From NCBI RefSeq assembly GCF_040436315.1, contig NZ_AP031572.1:2852001-2916000 (forward strand): DNA of 64,000 nt, written 5' to 3'. The notes under the pieces were generated by a model. It made no database searches and was not told the DNA's origin. It saw only the letters and a program-made list of their open reading frames with translations. Both the position numbers and the translations under genes were made by a program. Below are positions 10,187 to 19,089 of this stretch, in pieces (the stretch's first letter is position 1; each line of letters starts with the position of its first letter). This DNA comes from Synechocystis sp. LKSZ1. Lineage in GTDB: Bacteria > Cyanobacteriota > Cyanobacteriia > Cyanobacteriales > Microcystaceae.

Positions 10187-11281
10187 ATGATGCACCTGTT
10201 AACCCCCTTCAACCTCGGCTCCCTTAGCCTGAAAAATCGAGTGGTTTTGGCCCCCTTGACCCGAGCCCGCACTGGGGCTGACCGCGTGCCAACTCCCTTG
10301 ATGGCCACCTACTATCGACAACGGGCAAATGCTGGCCTGATTATTAGTGAGGCGACGGTTGTTTCAGAAATTGGTATCGGTTGGAGAAATTCCCCTGGCC
10401 TCTACAGCGATGCCCAAATGGAGGGTTGGAAACCCATCACCGAGGCTGTTCATGAAGAAGGGTCTGCCATTTTTGCTCAATTGTGGCACTGTGGCCGGGC
10501 CTCCCACAGCGATTTCCATCCCCAAGCAGGACTCCCCGTGGCTCCCTCCGCCATTGCCATTAACGGTGAGGGTGTTTATACGCCCCAAGGCAAAAAACCC
10601 TACGAGGTGCCCCGAGTATTAACCCAAGCAGAGATTACCGCGACCGTGGCCGACTATCGCCAAGCCGCCCTCCGGGCCAAAGTAGCCGGTTTTGATGGGG
10701 TTGAAATCCACGCGGCCAACGGCTACCTGATCGATCAATTTCTACAAGCCAAGACTAACCACCGCCAGGATGAGTACGGCGGCAGTCTCGAAAACCGTTT
10801 TCGCTTTCTACGGGAAATTATCGAGGCTATTCTGACGATTTTTCCCTCCCAGCAGATAGGGGTTCGCCTTTCTCCCAACGGTATTTTTAATGATATGGGT
10901 TCACCGGACTACCGAGAGGCCTTTACCTACTATGCCCAACAATTGGATAGCTACAAACTGGCTTATTTGCATGTAATGGACGGCTTGGCCTTTGGCTTTC
11001 ACGAATTGGGCACCCCCATGACCCTGGCGGAATTTCGAGGAGTCTTTTCGGGCCCATTGATGGGGAATTGCGGCTATACCCAGGCCACGGCGGAAGCAGC
11101 CATTGCCGAAGGGCTAGCTGATCTGATTGCCTTTGGCCGGCCCTATATTTCCAATCCAGATCTAGTTCAGCGGTTTACCCACGGCTGGCCCTTGGCAGAG
11201 AATGCCGACCCGTCAGTTTGGAACGGTAGTGGAGAAGATTTTGCCTTGGGTTACACGGACTTTCCGCCCTACCAGGCCTAG
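10187..11281 (+). CDS. alkene reductase, Old Yellow Enzyme family (NemA-like)
   Basis: FMN-dependent, NADPH-using ene-reductase acting on activated C=C bonds (enones, maleimides, nitro compounds); cytosolic TIM barrel. With ATG at 10187 (MMHLLTPFNLGSLSLKNRVV) the product is 364 residues, the usual OYE length. An upstream in-frame extension to 9938 overlaps tpiA and lacks family similarity, so it was excluded. Motifs: LAPLTRARTGADRVPTPLM, AQLWHCGRASH, EIHAANGYLIDQFLQ with the substrate-binding His and Asn, and IAFGRPYISNPDLV near the FMN phosphate site. The physiological substrate is unknown; stress detoxification is the usual proposal. Confidence 0.93.
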   Translation: MMHLLTPFNLGSLSLKNRVVLAPLTRARTGADRVPTPLMATYYRQRANAGLIISEATVVSEIGIGWRNSPGLYSDAQMEGWKPITEAVHEEGSAIFAQLWHCGRASHSDFHPQAGLPVAPSAIAINGEGVYTPQGKKPYEVPRVLTQAEITATVADYRQAALRAKVAGFDGVEIHAANGYLIDQFLQAKTNHRQDEYGGSLENRFRFLREIIEAILTIFPSQQIGVRLSPNGIFNDMGSPDYREAFTYYAQQLDSYKLAYLHVMDGLAFGFHELGTPMTLAEFRGVFSGPLMGNCGYTQATAEAAIAEGLADLIAFGRPYISNPDLVQRFTHGWPLAENADPSVWNGSGEDFALGYTDFPPYQA

Positions 11282-11461
11282 GCCTAGACAGTCATTCCGG
11301 CCCTGGTTGATGGGAGAAGAATAATTACTTGAAACGCTTGCCAGAAGCAGGTTTTCAAAATAGAAAAGCTTAGGAGTTCCAAATCCTTATCTGGTAATCG
11401 TTTTGGCACCATATCCATCATTAAAAAATTAGTCCCGGAGTCTGCCAGCCTGGATCCCCAC

Positions 11462-12520
11462 CTAGAAGTGGTACCAATCCCGAATTGAGGTAGCAAAAGT
11501 CTGTTCTTCATCATCGGGAGGATTATCCCGCATAAACTCCATAATTTGCGTTTCTTGAGCCTCGAAACTTTTCTGGAGTGCTTTTTCCGTACTAGGCCTG
11601 CCCGGAGTTGACGGCTCTTTCAATAAACGCCGGAAGGCTTTACGCACATTCGTAGCCAAATTATAAACACTGAGTTTTTCTTCCCCCAAGCCATGGAGCT
11701 TTAAAAAATCTTCGATTTCCTTCAGCGATGTGCGATAGGCTCCGAGCACTCTATGTATCGTGTCAGCTAAATCCCCGTAGGTCAAGCGTCCCTTAACGTT
11801 GCCGGTTTCCCTCACAAATTCTTCTAATTCCGTCAAAATGGTATGGGCAGAACTAAAGGTATCGATATTGCAGAGATTTAAAGGGGTGGCCTTGCGGATA
11901 GGATCACGCATGACGGCTCCAATGCCTTGAAGAACAGCCCGATGGATGCTGTCTCGCATCTCTTCTACCTTACGCTGTTGATAGTATTTACCTTCTTCAC
12001 TGGAAACGTAGAGCGGGGGTAAACGATTGAGGGCATAGGCCGCAACCTCTGCGACACTGACAAATTTCGCGACGTTGGTAGGCAGTTTTTGAAGTTCCTC
12101 AAAAATTTCATCTTTAACGATAACTTCCATCAGATTGATCGAAACTTGGCTGGTTTGTTGCTTACTTTTTTCTTTTTCTTCAATCAACGCTTGGATAGTC
12201 GATTGTTCCACGACGTCAGGATCGACTTGATACACCGGGGCCAAAATTTCTAGCATGGCCTTAGCAATCGGAGCGTACACCTCTTGGCGATTTAAGCCTG
12301 TGACAATCCCATGCAGGGCCCTAATCAAACGATTAATGGTGGGATAAGTCTTGATGACGCCATGGGTTAAAGCTGTAAAAGATTCTTGATTTAAAGTCGC
12401 CGGATCGTTTGCCCATACTTTGTAATAAAGACCGTAGAGAAGTTTCTTGATTCTGAGGGCCTCAGGATGAGCTTTTAGATTGATAACAGCCTGTCGTAAA
12501 TGATCCTTGACTGAATTCAT
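11462..12520 (-). CDS. ComFB-domain protein with N-terminal helical repeat domain
   Basis: A 352-residue cytosolic protein. Residues about 130-212 match the ComFB family: MEVIVKDEIFEELQKLP, a hydrophobic segment, the signature AYALNRLPPLYVSSEEGKYY (161-180), then a helix ending AVMRDPIRK. Stand-alone cyanobacterial ComFB proteins have been reported as cyclic-dinucleotide receptors linked to motility and competence. Residues 1-98 form a helical domain (HPEALRIKKLL, VWANDP, LNRQEVYAPIAKAMLEIL) that recurs in the protein encoded at 27876-29054. The C-terminal 130 residues are helical with no domain I recognise. Flanking genes are unrelated. Ligand binding is inferred from family, not shown. Confidence 0.75.
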   Translation of the reverse strand: MNSVKDHLRQAVINLKAHPEALRIKKLLYGLYYKVWANDPATLNQESFTALTHGVIKTYPTINRLIRALHGIVTGLNRQEVYAPIAKAMLEILAPVYQVDPDVVEQSTIQALIEEKEKSKQQTSQVSINLMEVIVKDEIFEELQKLPTNVAKFVSVAEVAAYALNRLPPLYVSSEEGKYYQQRKVEEMRDSIHRAVLQGIGAVMRDPIRKATPLNLCNIDTFSSAHTILTELEEFVRETGNVKGRLTYGDLADTIHRVLGAYRTSLKEIEDFLKLHGLGEEKLSVYNLATNVRKAFRRLLKEPSTPGRPSTEKALQKSFEAQETQIMEFMRDNPPDDEEQTFATSIRDWYHF

Positions 12521-12639
12521 TGAACGCTCCCAGAGTTGGAGGTTGCTTGACCCTCTAGAGAGTCAGTGTCTACATCTACTATAGCTAGCAGCCGGGTCAA
12601 TTGACTCTCAAGCAACGGCTCAGCGACATTTGTATTATT

Positions 12640-13284
12640 TTAGTCGGCAGAGGAAAGTAGCCCTTCTAGCTTTTCCCAGCCTAGACCCTGGCGTAGGACT
12701 TCTGGTTCCTGACCTGTGAGGTCAATAATACTGGAGACAAGATAGCCCGTATCTTGATCATCATCGATAATCATATCTACTAACTTCTCAAAACGGTCAA
12801 ATAATGCAGCTTTATCCAATTGTTGCCAGTCATCCTGGTCAGGTAAGTGAGCTGATGTGGAAATAATCGGATTATCGAGAATCGTTAAAATACTCTGACA
12901 AACAGAGCTATCCGGCACTCGAATCCCGGTCGTTTTGCGTTTAGGGTTCATCACCAGCTTGGGCACCAGTTTAGTTGCAGGTAAAAGAAATGTGTAAGGC
13001 CCTGGAATCAGACGACGCATCAGACGGTAGGCACTATCCGCCACCTGGGCATATTCAGAGATATTGGACAGGGAGGAACAAAGGAAGGTTAGCGGCTTAT
13101 CATTAGAAAGTTGCTTGAGTTGTCTGACCCGTTGCACCGCTGACTTATCATTCAGGTCACAACCAATGGCATAGACTGTATCCGTGGGATAGAGCATAAT
13201 CGCCCCACGACGAAGGGCTTCACAAATGCTCTCCACAGTCCGCTGTTGGGGATTGCGGGGGTGGAGTGAATAAACCGTTGCCAT
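12640..13284 (-). CDS. L-threonylcarbamoyladenylate synthase (Sua5/YciO/YrdC family)
   Basis: Makes threonylcarbamoyl-AMP from threonine, bicarbonate and ATP for the t6A37 modification of ANN-decoding tRNAs; YciO-type paralogues have an uncertain role. The 214-residue protein has the YrdC-fold signature [18 protein letters not shown] near residues 27-44, [10 protein letters not shown] (63-73) and [16 protein letters not shown]. The KRXR-like basic cluster [11 protein letters not shown] fits the nucleotide-binding site. The length and C-terminal EVLRQGLG are closer to YciO/YrdC than to long Sua5. The ATG is only 6 bp from the divergent larC ATG. Confidence 0.87.
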   Translation of the reverse strand: MATVYSLHPRNPQQRTVESICEALRRGAIMLYPTDTVYAIGCDLNDKSAVQRVRQLKQLSNDKPLTFLCSSLSNISEYAQVADSAYRLMRRLIPGPYTFLLPATKLVPKLVMNPKRKTTGIRVPDSSVCQSILTILDNPIISTSAHLPDQDDWQQLDKAALFDRFEKLVDMIIDDDQDTGYLVSSIIDLTGQEPEVLRQGLGWEKLEGLLSSAD

Positions 13285-13290
13285 AGTTGT

Positions 13291-14508
13291 ATGACCAAAA
13301 TAGCGTATTTAGATTGCCCGGCTGGGATTGCAGGGGATATGTGCCTCGGGGCCTTGGTGGATTTGGGGGTTCCTTTAGAATACCTGATAGCGCAACTCCA
13401 GCGTCTGGGCCTCGAAGAACAATACCAACTCCAGGCCCAGGGGGTACAACGTCAGGGCCAAGCTGGAACTCAGGTTCAGGTTTGCCTGCCGGAGTCGTCC
13501 CCCACGCACGGCCATCATCGCCATCTACCGGAGATCGAAGCCTTAATTCGACAAGCGGGCCTACCGCCTCAAGTCTCAGCCTGGAGCCTCAAAATTTTCC
13601 AAACCCTGGCCCAAGCAGAGGCCGCCGTCCATGGTATTCCCCCGGAAAGGGTTCACTTCCACGAAGTCGGGGCTGTGGATGCCATTGTGGATATTGTTGG
13701 GACTTGCTTGGGTCTGGACTATCTAGGCGTCGAAAAGCTCTATTGCTCGGCCCTGCCAACAGGAGGGGGCACTGTTCAAGCGGCCCACGGTCGTTTAGCG
13801 GTTCCTGTACCGGCCGTTTTGCAATTGTGGCAATCCCGTCAGGTTCCTGTTTATGACAATGGCATTGTGGCGGAATTAGTAACGCCAACTGGAGCGGCCA
13901 TTGCCGTCAGTTTGGCCGAGGCCTTTGGAGCCGTCCCCGCGATGACTCTCCAAAAAATTGGACTGGGGGCCGGTAGTAAAGATTTTCCCATTGCTAACTT
14001 CCTGCGACTCTGGCTAGGGGAAAGTTCAGAATCGTTTCCCACCCCCTGGGGCCAAACGGAGACCATTATTCGACTCGAAACCCAACTCGACGACCTTAAT
14101 CCCCAGGTTATTGGTTATCTCTTTGAGCAACTTTACCAGCAGGGGGCCTTGGAGGTCTTTACCCAGGCCATTGGCATGAAAAAATCCCGTCCAGGTATTT
14201 TGTTAACCGTACTATGTCTGCCGGAAACTCAACAGGCCTGCCAAGAAATTTTATTTCAAGAAACCACAACCCTAGGGATTCGTGTCACCCCCCAACATCG
14301 CTTAATTTTGCAACGAGAATGGCAAACCGTGGAAACCCCCTATGGCCCTGCTCGGGTAAAATTGGCTTACAGTCAAGGCCCTAATCGAAAACTCCTCAAT
14401 GTCCAACCTGAATTTGAGGATTGCGTTGGATTAGCCCAATCTACTGGCCGGCCCTGGCAACAAATTTACCAAACTGTGATGGGGGTTTGGTATTCTAAAA
14501 ATAATTAG
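13291..14508 (+). CDS. larC: nickel-pincer cofactor biosynthesis protein LarC
   Basis: LarC inserts nickel into the pyridinium dithiocarboxylate mononucleotide precursor to form the NPN cofactor of lactate racemase and LarA homologues, using CTP. The 405-residue protein starts with the family signature [20 protein letters not shown] (5-24), has the His-rich stretch [11 protein letters not shown] near residues 72-82, [17 protein letters not shown] (about 121-137) and the C-terminal [10 protein letters not shown] segment. It is one uninterrupted reading frame, unlike lactobacillus larC, which is split by a programmed frameshift. No larA, larB or larE is nearby. A glycosyltransferase gene starts 11 bp after its stop, where the AT-rich island begins. 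Confidence 0.88.
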   Translation: MTKIAYLDCPAGIAGDMCLGALVDLGVPLEYLIAQLQRLGLEEQYQLQAQGVQRQGQAGTQVQVCLPESSPTHGHHRHLPEIEALIRQAGLPPQVSAWSLKIFQTLAQAEAAVHGIPPERVHFHEVGAVDAIVDIVGTCLGLDYLGVEKLYCSALPTGGGTVQAAHGRLAVPVPAVLQLWQSRQVPVYDNGIVAELVTPTGAAIAVSLAEAFGAVPAMTLQKIGLGAGSKDFPIANFLRLWLGESSESFPTPWGQTETIIRLETQLDDLNPQVIGYLFEQLYQQGALEVFTQAIGMKKSRPGILLTVLCLPETQQACQEILFQETTTLGIRVTPQHRLILQREWQTVETPYGPARVKLAYSQGPNRKLLNVQPEFEDCVGLAQSTGRPWQQIYQTVMGVWYSKNN

Positions 14509-14519
14509 GAGTAAACTAG

Positions 14520-15947
14520 ATGAAAATTACATTTGTTGATTTCACTCCGTGGAATTATTCCATTGGTAGTGTTTATGAAGTTCCTCTAGGTGGTTCGCAG
14601 TCTGCGCTTTGCTATTTAGCGATGAATTTAGCACAGTTAGGACATGATGTATTCTTGGTTAGTTATATAAGTGCCCCTCAAATATCCTTTGGAGTAGCTT
14701 GTTTACCATTAAATTGTGTCGCTCCTGAATTTTGGACTCAACAAGATTATATTATTATTCTTAATAATTCTGGCTATGGCCGCTACATCAAAGATCACTG
14801 CCAAGGGCACACAAATCTTATTCTTTGGACTCAACATTCCTATGATCAACCGGGAGTACAAGAATTAAGAAATGAAGCCGAAAAAAATGCTTATGATTTC
14901 TTTTTTATGGTGAGTGAATGGCAAAAAGGAGAGTTTATACGAGAATTTTTATTACCATCGGAAAAGATACTAGTTTTTCGTAATGCTATCGGAAAAAAAT
15001 TTGAAAATCTTTTTGATAAACAATCACCTTTATTTAAACAAAAATCACAATTACCAATATTGTTTTATACAAGCGCTCCTTTTAGAGGATTGGATTTATT
15101 GCTAGATATTTTTCCGGAGATTTATAAGGAATTTCCAGATATAAAGCTTAATATTTATTCTAGTATGAAGGTCTACCAAACTCCTGGAACTGAAGATTAT
15201 TTAAACTATGGTGAGCTTTATGAGCGTTGCCGAAAAATGCCAGGGGTAGAATACATTGGCTCCCTTCCGCAACAGCAATTAGCCCAGGAATTAAAAGAAG
15301 CAACGATATTGGCTTACCCAAATACCTTTGCTGAGACGTCGTGTATTGCTGTGATGGAAGCGATGGCAAGTGGTTGCTATGTAATTACCAGTGAGCTGGG
15401 CGCACTACCAGAAACCACGGCCGGCTTTGGTACACTAATCTCTTTTGAAAATGGTATAGCGTCTTACAAAGCAAGATTTATTGAAGTAATTTTGGATATT
15501 CTAAGAAAGTTTAAATCTGATCAAAAACAAGCAATTGAAGAGGAGCTATTGGCACAAATAAAATTTGTCAATGAGAATTACAACTGGACAAAAAGAGCAG
15601 AAGAATGGTCATTGAAATTATACGAATTAATGGAAGAAAAGCTTTGGCAATCAGAAAACTTTTGGCAGGCTCAAAAATGGTATCAAGAAGCGATAGAGAA
15701 GCATCCTCAAGTTGCTGAATTTTACTATCACTATATTCTTACCTCTATTTTGTGTGATGATGAAGAATCTGCTCTTTCAACACTGCTATACCTGTCTGTT
15801 CCTAGTGAGCTTGATGTAACCAAGGCAACCTTGAACGAGTGTGCATGGACTACTTTTTTTGGGGGGTATATAGATCAACTAGACAAGAAAAGTTTGAATC
15901 CAGCTTATAAGAAAAAAATTGATTCGTTTTTAAAAAAAATAAATTAA
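14520..15947 (+). CDS. glycosyltransferase (GT4-type) with C-terminal TPR-like tail
   Basis: A 475-residue glycosyltransferase of the GT-B fold. The C-terminal Rossmann half carries FYTSAPFRGLDLLLDIFPEI (about 182-201) and the nucleotide-sugar binding EX7E region AETSCIAVMEAMASG near residues 270-284, as in GT4 enzymes. After the catalytic part, residues about 365-475 are helical with FWQAQKWYQEAIEKHPQVAE, resembling a tetratricopeptide unit. Sugar donor and acceptor are unknown; cell-surface glycan synthesis is inferred from the methyltransferases that follow. Codon use is much more A/T-rich than larC, 11 bp upstream, which suggests acquired DNA. Confidence 0.82.
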   Translation: MKITFVDFTPWNYSIGSVYEVPLGGSQSALCYLAMNLAQLGHDVFLVSYISAPQISFGVACLPLNCVAPEFWTQQDYIIILNNSGYGRYIKDHCQGHTNLILWTQHSYDQPGVQELRNEAEKNAYDFFFMVSEWQKGEFIREFLLPSEKILVFRNAIGKKFENLFDKQSPLFKQKSQLPILFYTSAPFRGLDLLLDIFPEIYKEFPDIKLNIYSSMKVYQTPGTEDYLNYGELYERCRKMPGVEYIGSLPQQQLAQELKEATILAYPNTFAETSCIAVMEAMASGCYVITSELGALPETTAGFGTLISFENGIASYKARFIEVILDILRKFKSDQKQAIEEELLAQIKFVNENYNWTKRAEEWSLKLYELMEEKLWQSENFWQAQKWYQEAIEKHPQVAEFYYHYILTSILCDDEESALSTLLYLSVPSELDVTKATLNECAWTTFFGGYIDQLDKKSLNPAYKKKIDSFLKKIN

Positions 15948-16146
15948 AATATATTCAAGGCTAAAAAAAAGTCCCCATGCAATACAATTGCAATACAATA
16001 ACTTTTACTGCATACCAAGATTTCTTATGCCTTTTTTTTAACACAGATATATAATCGATGATATATGACTCAAGTGATAGCGTCTTGATTTTTATCATTT
16101 TCCGATTAATTTCTAACTATTTAAAAATAAGCAAAGGAGCCATTTC

Positions 16147-16851
16147 ATGAACAACTTCAGTCCTGAACAAAAAATGCAGACAGAGTTTATATCTAAAAAT
16201 CATCAAAGGCCAGATAGTTACTTTGGTGAATTTTTTGGTTATATGAAGCAATCTTTGGCTGCTGGAGGTTCTGAATTAGGTCTAGGCATGACGCTATTTT
16301 CGCTTGCAGTTAGCACAAAAGCTACAAGAATAATAGAAATAGGAAGATTCAAGGGATTTTCAACTCTTTGTCTTGCTAGTGCATTAAAATTTTTGGATAT
16401 TGGTTGGCAAGAGCCTAAGCAACATCAGCAACGCCCAGACATAAATTACGATGTTTTCGAAAATCCTGGAGCAGGATTATTAATTTCAATTGATCCATTC
16501 CCTACAATAGAAGCAGAAGACTTGATTACCAAAACAAATCTAAACAAGTATGTTCAGTTCATTAATAAACGTTCAGATGAAGTTGATCTAGAAGGAGAAT
16601 ATGATTTGATTTTCATTGATGGTGATCATAGTTATGATGGGTGCAAACAAGATACTTTGCTGTATGTTCCATGGTTATTAAGATCTGGAGGTTACTTCAT
16701 ATTGCACGACTATTTTGGGTGGTATGATACAGAAGGACAAAATAATTCGCCTATCAAAAAAATTACCGACGAAATTATAGCCGAAGGCATATGTGAGCAT
16801 ATCTTGATTGATACGGGTTACATGTCTTTTACTGTGTTTCGAAAATGGTAA
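16147..16851 (+). CDS. class I SAM-dependent methyltransferase (CmcI/Methyltransf_24-like)
   Basis: A 234-residue S-adenosylmethionine-dependent methyltransferase. The SAM-binding motif I is RIIEIGRFKGFSTLCLASAL (about 60-79), followed by SIDPFPT at the strand-2 acidic position, then YDLIFIDGDHSYDGCKQD (154-171) and GGYFILHDYFGWYDTEGQ, the arrangement found in CmcI- and cephalosporin/macrocin-type O-methyltransferases that act on sugars or small molecules. The preceding AAGGAGCC is a good ribosome-binding site for the ATG. It sits in the AT-rich island between the glycosyltransferase and the interrupted methyltransferase gene, so a glycan substrate is plausible but unproven. Confidence 0.82.
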   Translation: MNNFSPEQKMQTEFISKNHQRPDSYFGEFFGYMKQSLAAGGSELGLGMTLFSLAVSTKATRIIEIGRFKGFSTLCLASALKFLDIGWQEPKQHQQRPDINYDVFENPGAGLLISIDPFPTIEAEDLITKTNLNKYVQFINKRSDEVDLEGEYDLIFIDGDHSYDGCKQDTLLYVPWLLRSGGYFILHDYFGWYDTEGQNNSPIKKITDEIIAEGICEHILIDTGYMSFTVFRKW

Positions 16852-17226
16852 TTGTTTAAGTAGGTACAAAGCAAGTAAACCATAATACCAGGTCAATAAT
16901 GAATCATCAAAAAAATGAATACCAATAAAAAGTCCACTCATCTAAATCAATACTCTTGGTCTCCTTTTCAGCCTGTTCTCAGTTATGTTGAATCTCTTAT
17001 TTCTAGCGATTTTAGAGTACTAGAAATAGGTCCTGGTCACATTCCTTTTTCTGCAGCAACTGAATTTATTGATTGGCAATCTTATCCTTCTCATGGCTCA
17101 TCAAAAACAAAAATTCACGAATTAGATATTAATATTGATCCTTTGCCTTATGAAGATAAAAGCCTAGATTTTATTTATTGCAGACATGTATTGGAAGATA
17201 TAGCTGATTTAAATAAGGGTGGGGCA

Positions 17227-17709
17227 CTAGCTAGCACAATATTCACGGATTATTTCGTCAATACTTTTCTCTCCATTGGCATTGATTCTCGCTCTCTTCA
17301 AGGCACCAAAGTCATGTTCAATATCATTTAAATCAGGTGAGTATGTCGGTAGAAACAATACCTTGTGCCCGGCTTCCCCTACTAGCTGTCTTATTGTATT
17401 CTTTCGGTGAATTGGTGCATTATCCATGATTAAGACTGATAGCTCTTTCAAAGCTGGTAGCAAATGATATTTTAACCATCCCTCAAACCCCTCTGCATTT
17501 AGACTCCCCATAAATAACATTGGCGCTATAAAATCTTTTACTCCTTTTCTTCTTGCTGCTACTAAATTCTCTTTCTTTCCTCTTTTCCCCTGCTTTTCTC
17601 CATAGATTCTTGTTCCTCTTTTTGACCATCCATATATCAATGACACAAACTCCTCAAATCCCGCTTCATCTATAAACACTAGGCTTGCCATACCGTAAAT
17701 TTTCACCAA
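17227..17709 (-). CDS. IS630-type transposase, catalytic frame (copy 1)
   Basis: Encodes the DDE catalytic domain: LVFIDEAGFEEF (first Asp), VLIMDNAPIHRK (second Asp) and PTYSPDLNDIEHDFGALKR (Glu), the classic IS630 DD(34)E pattern. The ATG at 17709 is probably not the true start: the family-like sequence extends upstream in this frame as far as the A-run, so the protein is most likely made as a fusion by -1 frameshifting from the upstream frame. All three catalytic residues are present. Confidence 0.87.
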   Translation of the reverse strand: MVKIYGMASLVFIDEAGFEEFVSLIYGWSKRGTRIYGEKQGKRGKKENLVAARRKGVKDFIAPMLFMGSLNAEGFEGWLKYHLLPALKELSVLIMDNAPIHRKNTIRQLVGEAGHKVLFLPTYSPDLNDIEHDFGALKRARINANGEKSIDEIIREYCAS

Positions 17710-18074
17710 CTCTCGTAGCTCTCTATAGTATTCTGCTCTTTCACTGTGATTTCTTTCGTGATAGCGAAGTTGTTTTTTTTTCGCGTGATTTTCATCTTCT
17801 TAAATCTGTAACACAGAGAACCTGAAGTGACACCGAACTTCTGGGCTCGTTCCTTCAAGGGGATGTCGGGATTTTTCTTTACATCTTCTTCGAGTTCTTT
17901 AATGTCTACTTTCCTCTTACGATGCTCTACTTTGGTAGGAGCTAAGTCCTCTCTATCAAGCCATCGATAAATGCTAGATCTGCCGACCTTGAATATTCTT
18001 GAAGCTTTTGTTATACTACCGCCAGCTTCGATAAAGTTAATGACCTTTTGTCGCGAATCAAGGCTGTGAGCCAT
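17703..18074 (-). CDS. IS630-type transposase, N-terminal frame (copy 1)
   Basis: Encodes 123 residues with a helix-turn-helix DNA-binding region (SLDSRQKVINFIEAGGSITK, then RIFKVGRSSIYRWLDRED at about 25-42) and a second winged-helix-like part with KERAQKFGVTSGSLCYRFKK. The frame leaves the conserved protein path at a run of nine A; a -1 shift there enters the next frame, which continues KKKQLRYHERNHSERAEYY and then the catalytic domain. The frame's own C-terminal residues after the A-run are not family-like. Confidence 0.85.
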   Translation of the reverse strand: MAHSLDSRQKVINFIEAGGSITKASRIFKVGRSSIYRWLDREDLAPTKVEHRKRKVDIKELEEDVKKNPDIPLKERAQKFGVTSGSLCYRFKKMKITRKKNNFAITKEITVKEQNTIESYESW

Positions 18075-18242
18075 AATCAGTTCTTTCCGAAAGGAGTTCA
18101 GCAGTCATTGTAACGTAATCTCATAATCAACTGCCCCACTCTTAATCAAATTGGCTATATTTATAATCCTGCTTGGATATGCAAAGAAATGTCTCGTTGT
18201 GCAAAATCTGGATATATAGCCAATTCAAATAAGAATGGGACA

Positions 18243-18725
18243 CTAACTGGCACAATATTCACGGATGATTTCGTCAATACTTTTCTCTCCATTGGCATTG
18301 ATTCTTGCTCTCTTCAACGCCCCAAAGTCATGTTCAATGTCATTTAAATCAGGTGAGTATGTCGGCAGAAATAATACCTTGTGCCCGGCTTCCTCTACTA
18401 ACTGTCTTATTGTATTCTTTCGGTGAATTGGTGCATTATCCATTATTAAGACTGATAGCCCTTTTAAATCTGGTAACAAATGATATTTTAACCATCCCTC
18501 AAACCCTTCTGCATTTAGACTCCCCATAAATAACATTGGCGCTATAAAGTCTTTTACTCCTTTTCTTCTTCCTGCCACTAAATTTTCTTTCTTTCCTCTT
18601 CTACCCTGCTTTTCTCCATAGATTCTTTTCCCTCTTTTTGACCATCCATATATCGATGATACAAACTCCTCAAACCCCGCTTCATCTATAAACACCAGGC
18701 TTGCAATACCGTAAATCTTCACCAA
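18243..18725 (-). CDS. IS630-type transposase, catalytic frame (copy 2)
   Basis: A 160-residue catalytic part with intact DDE motifs (FIDEAGF, LIMDNAPIHRK, SPDLNDIEHDF), differing from copy 1 at eight positions. As in copy 1 the annotated ATG is likely internal; the conserved sequence continues upstream (RYHERN-type in copy 1, RYQERN-type here) to the A-run. With the one-base deletion upstream, production of a full transposase from this copy is doubtful. Confidence 0.84.
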   Translation of the reverse strand: MVKIYGIASLVFIDEAGFEEFVSSIYGWSKRGKRIYGEKQGRRGKKENLVAGRRKGVKDFIAPMLFMGSLNAEGFEGWLKYHLLPDLKGLSVLIMDNAPIHRKNTIRQLVEEAGHKVLFLPTYSPDLNDIEHDFGALKRARINANGEKSIDEIIREYCAS

Positions 18726-18756
18726 CTCTCTTAGCTCTCTATAGTATTTTGCTCTT

Positions 18757-19089
18757 TCACCGTGATTTCTTTCTTGATAGCGAAGTTGTTTTTTTTTGCG
18801 TGATTTTCATCTTCTTAAATCTGTAGCACAGAGAACTTGAAGTAACACCGAATTTCTGGGCTCGTTCCTTCAAGGGGATGTCGGGATTTTTCTTTACATC
18901 TTCTTCGAGTTCTTTAATGTCTACTTTTTTCTTACGATGCTCTACCTTGGTGGGAGCAAGGTCTTCCCTATCAAGCCATCGATAAATGCTAGATCTGCCG
19001 ACCTTGAATATTTGCGCCGCTTTTGTTACACTACCACCAGCTTCGATAAAGTTAATGACCTTTTGTCGCGAATCAAGGCTGTGAGCCAT
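18757..19089 (-). CDS. IS630-type transposase, N-terminal frame (copy 2)
   Basis: The 110-residue helix-turn-helix part of the transposase (RQKVINFIEAGGSVTKAAQ, VGRSSIYRWLDRED), nearly identical to copy 1. Just past the nine-A run this copy lacks one base relative to copy 1 (GCGTG after the T-run on the plus strand instead of CGCGTG). The catalytic frame is therefore reached only by a +1 (or -2) shift, rather than the -1 shift of copy 1. This copy may be translationally crippled. Confidence 0.83.
   Translation of the reverse strand: MAHSLDSRQKVINFIEAGGSVTKAAQIFKVGRSSIYRWLDREDLAPTKVEHRKKKVDIKELEEDVKKNPDIPLKERAQKFGVTSSSLCYRFKKMKITQKKTTSLSRKKSR

Larger units (their letters stand above)
17201..18157 (-). 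mobile_element. IS630/Tc1-type insertion sequence, copy 1
   Basis: A 957-bp element with imperfect terminal inverted repeats of about 26 bp (left TAGCTGATTTAAATAAGGG; right end reads TAGCCAATTTGATTAAGAG on the minus strand), flanked by a TA target duplication at 17199-17200 and 18158-18159. It carries two overlapping transposase frames on the minus strand, separated by a run of nine A. Size, TA target and the DDE motifs match the IS630-Tc1-mariner superfamily as seen in cyanobacteria (ISY100-like). It interrupts the methyltransferase gene in the opposite transcriptional sense. Confidence 0.93.

Noticed and set aside
13287-13856. 189-residue Pro/Gly/Ser-rich frame inside larC
   Set aside because: It is a shifted reading of larC with low-complexity composition.
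15960-16010. Short direct repeats (CAATACAATTGCAATACAAT) in the AT-rich island
   Set aside because: Two units only, with no constant-length spacers; neither a CRISPR nor a clear iteron array.
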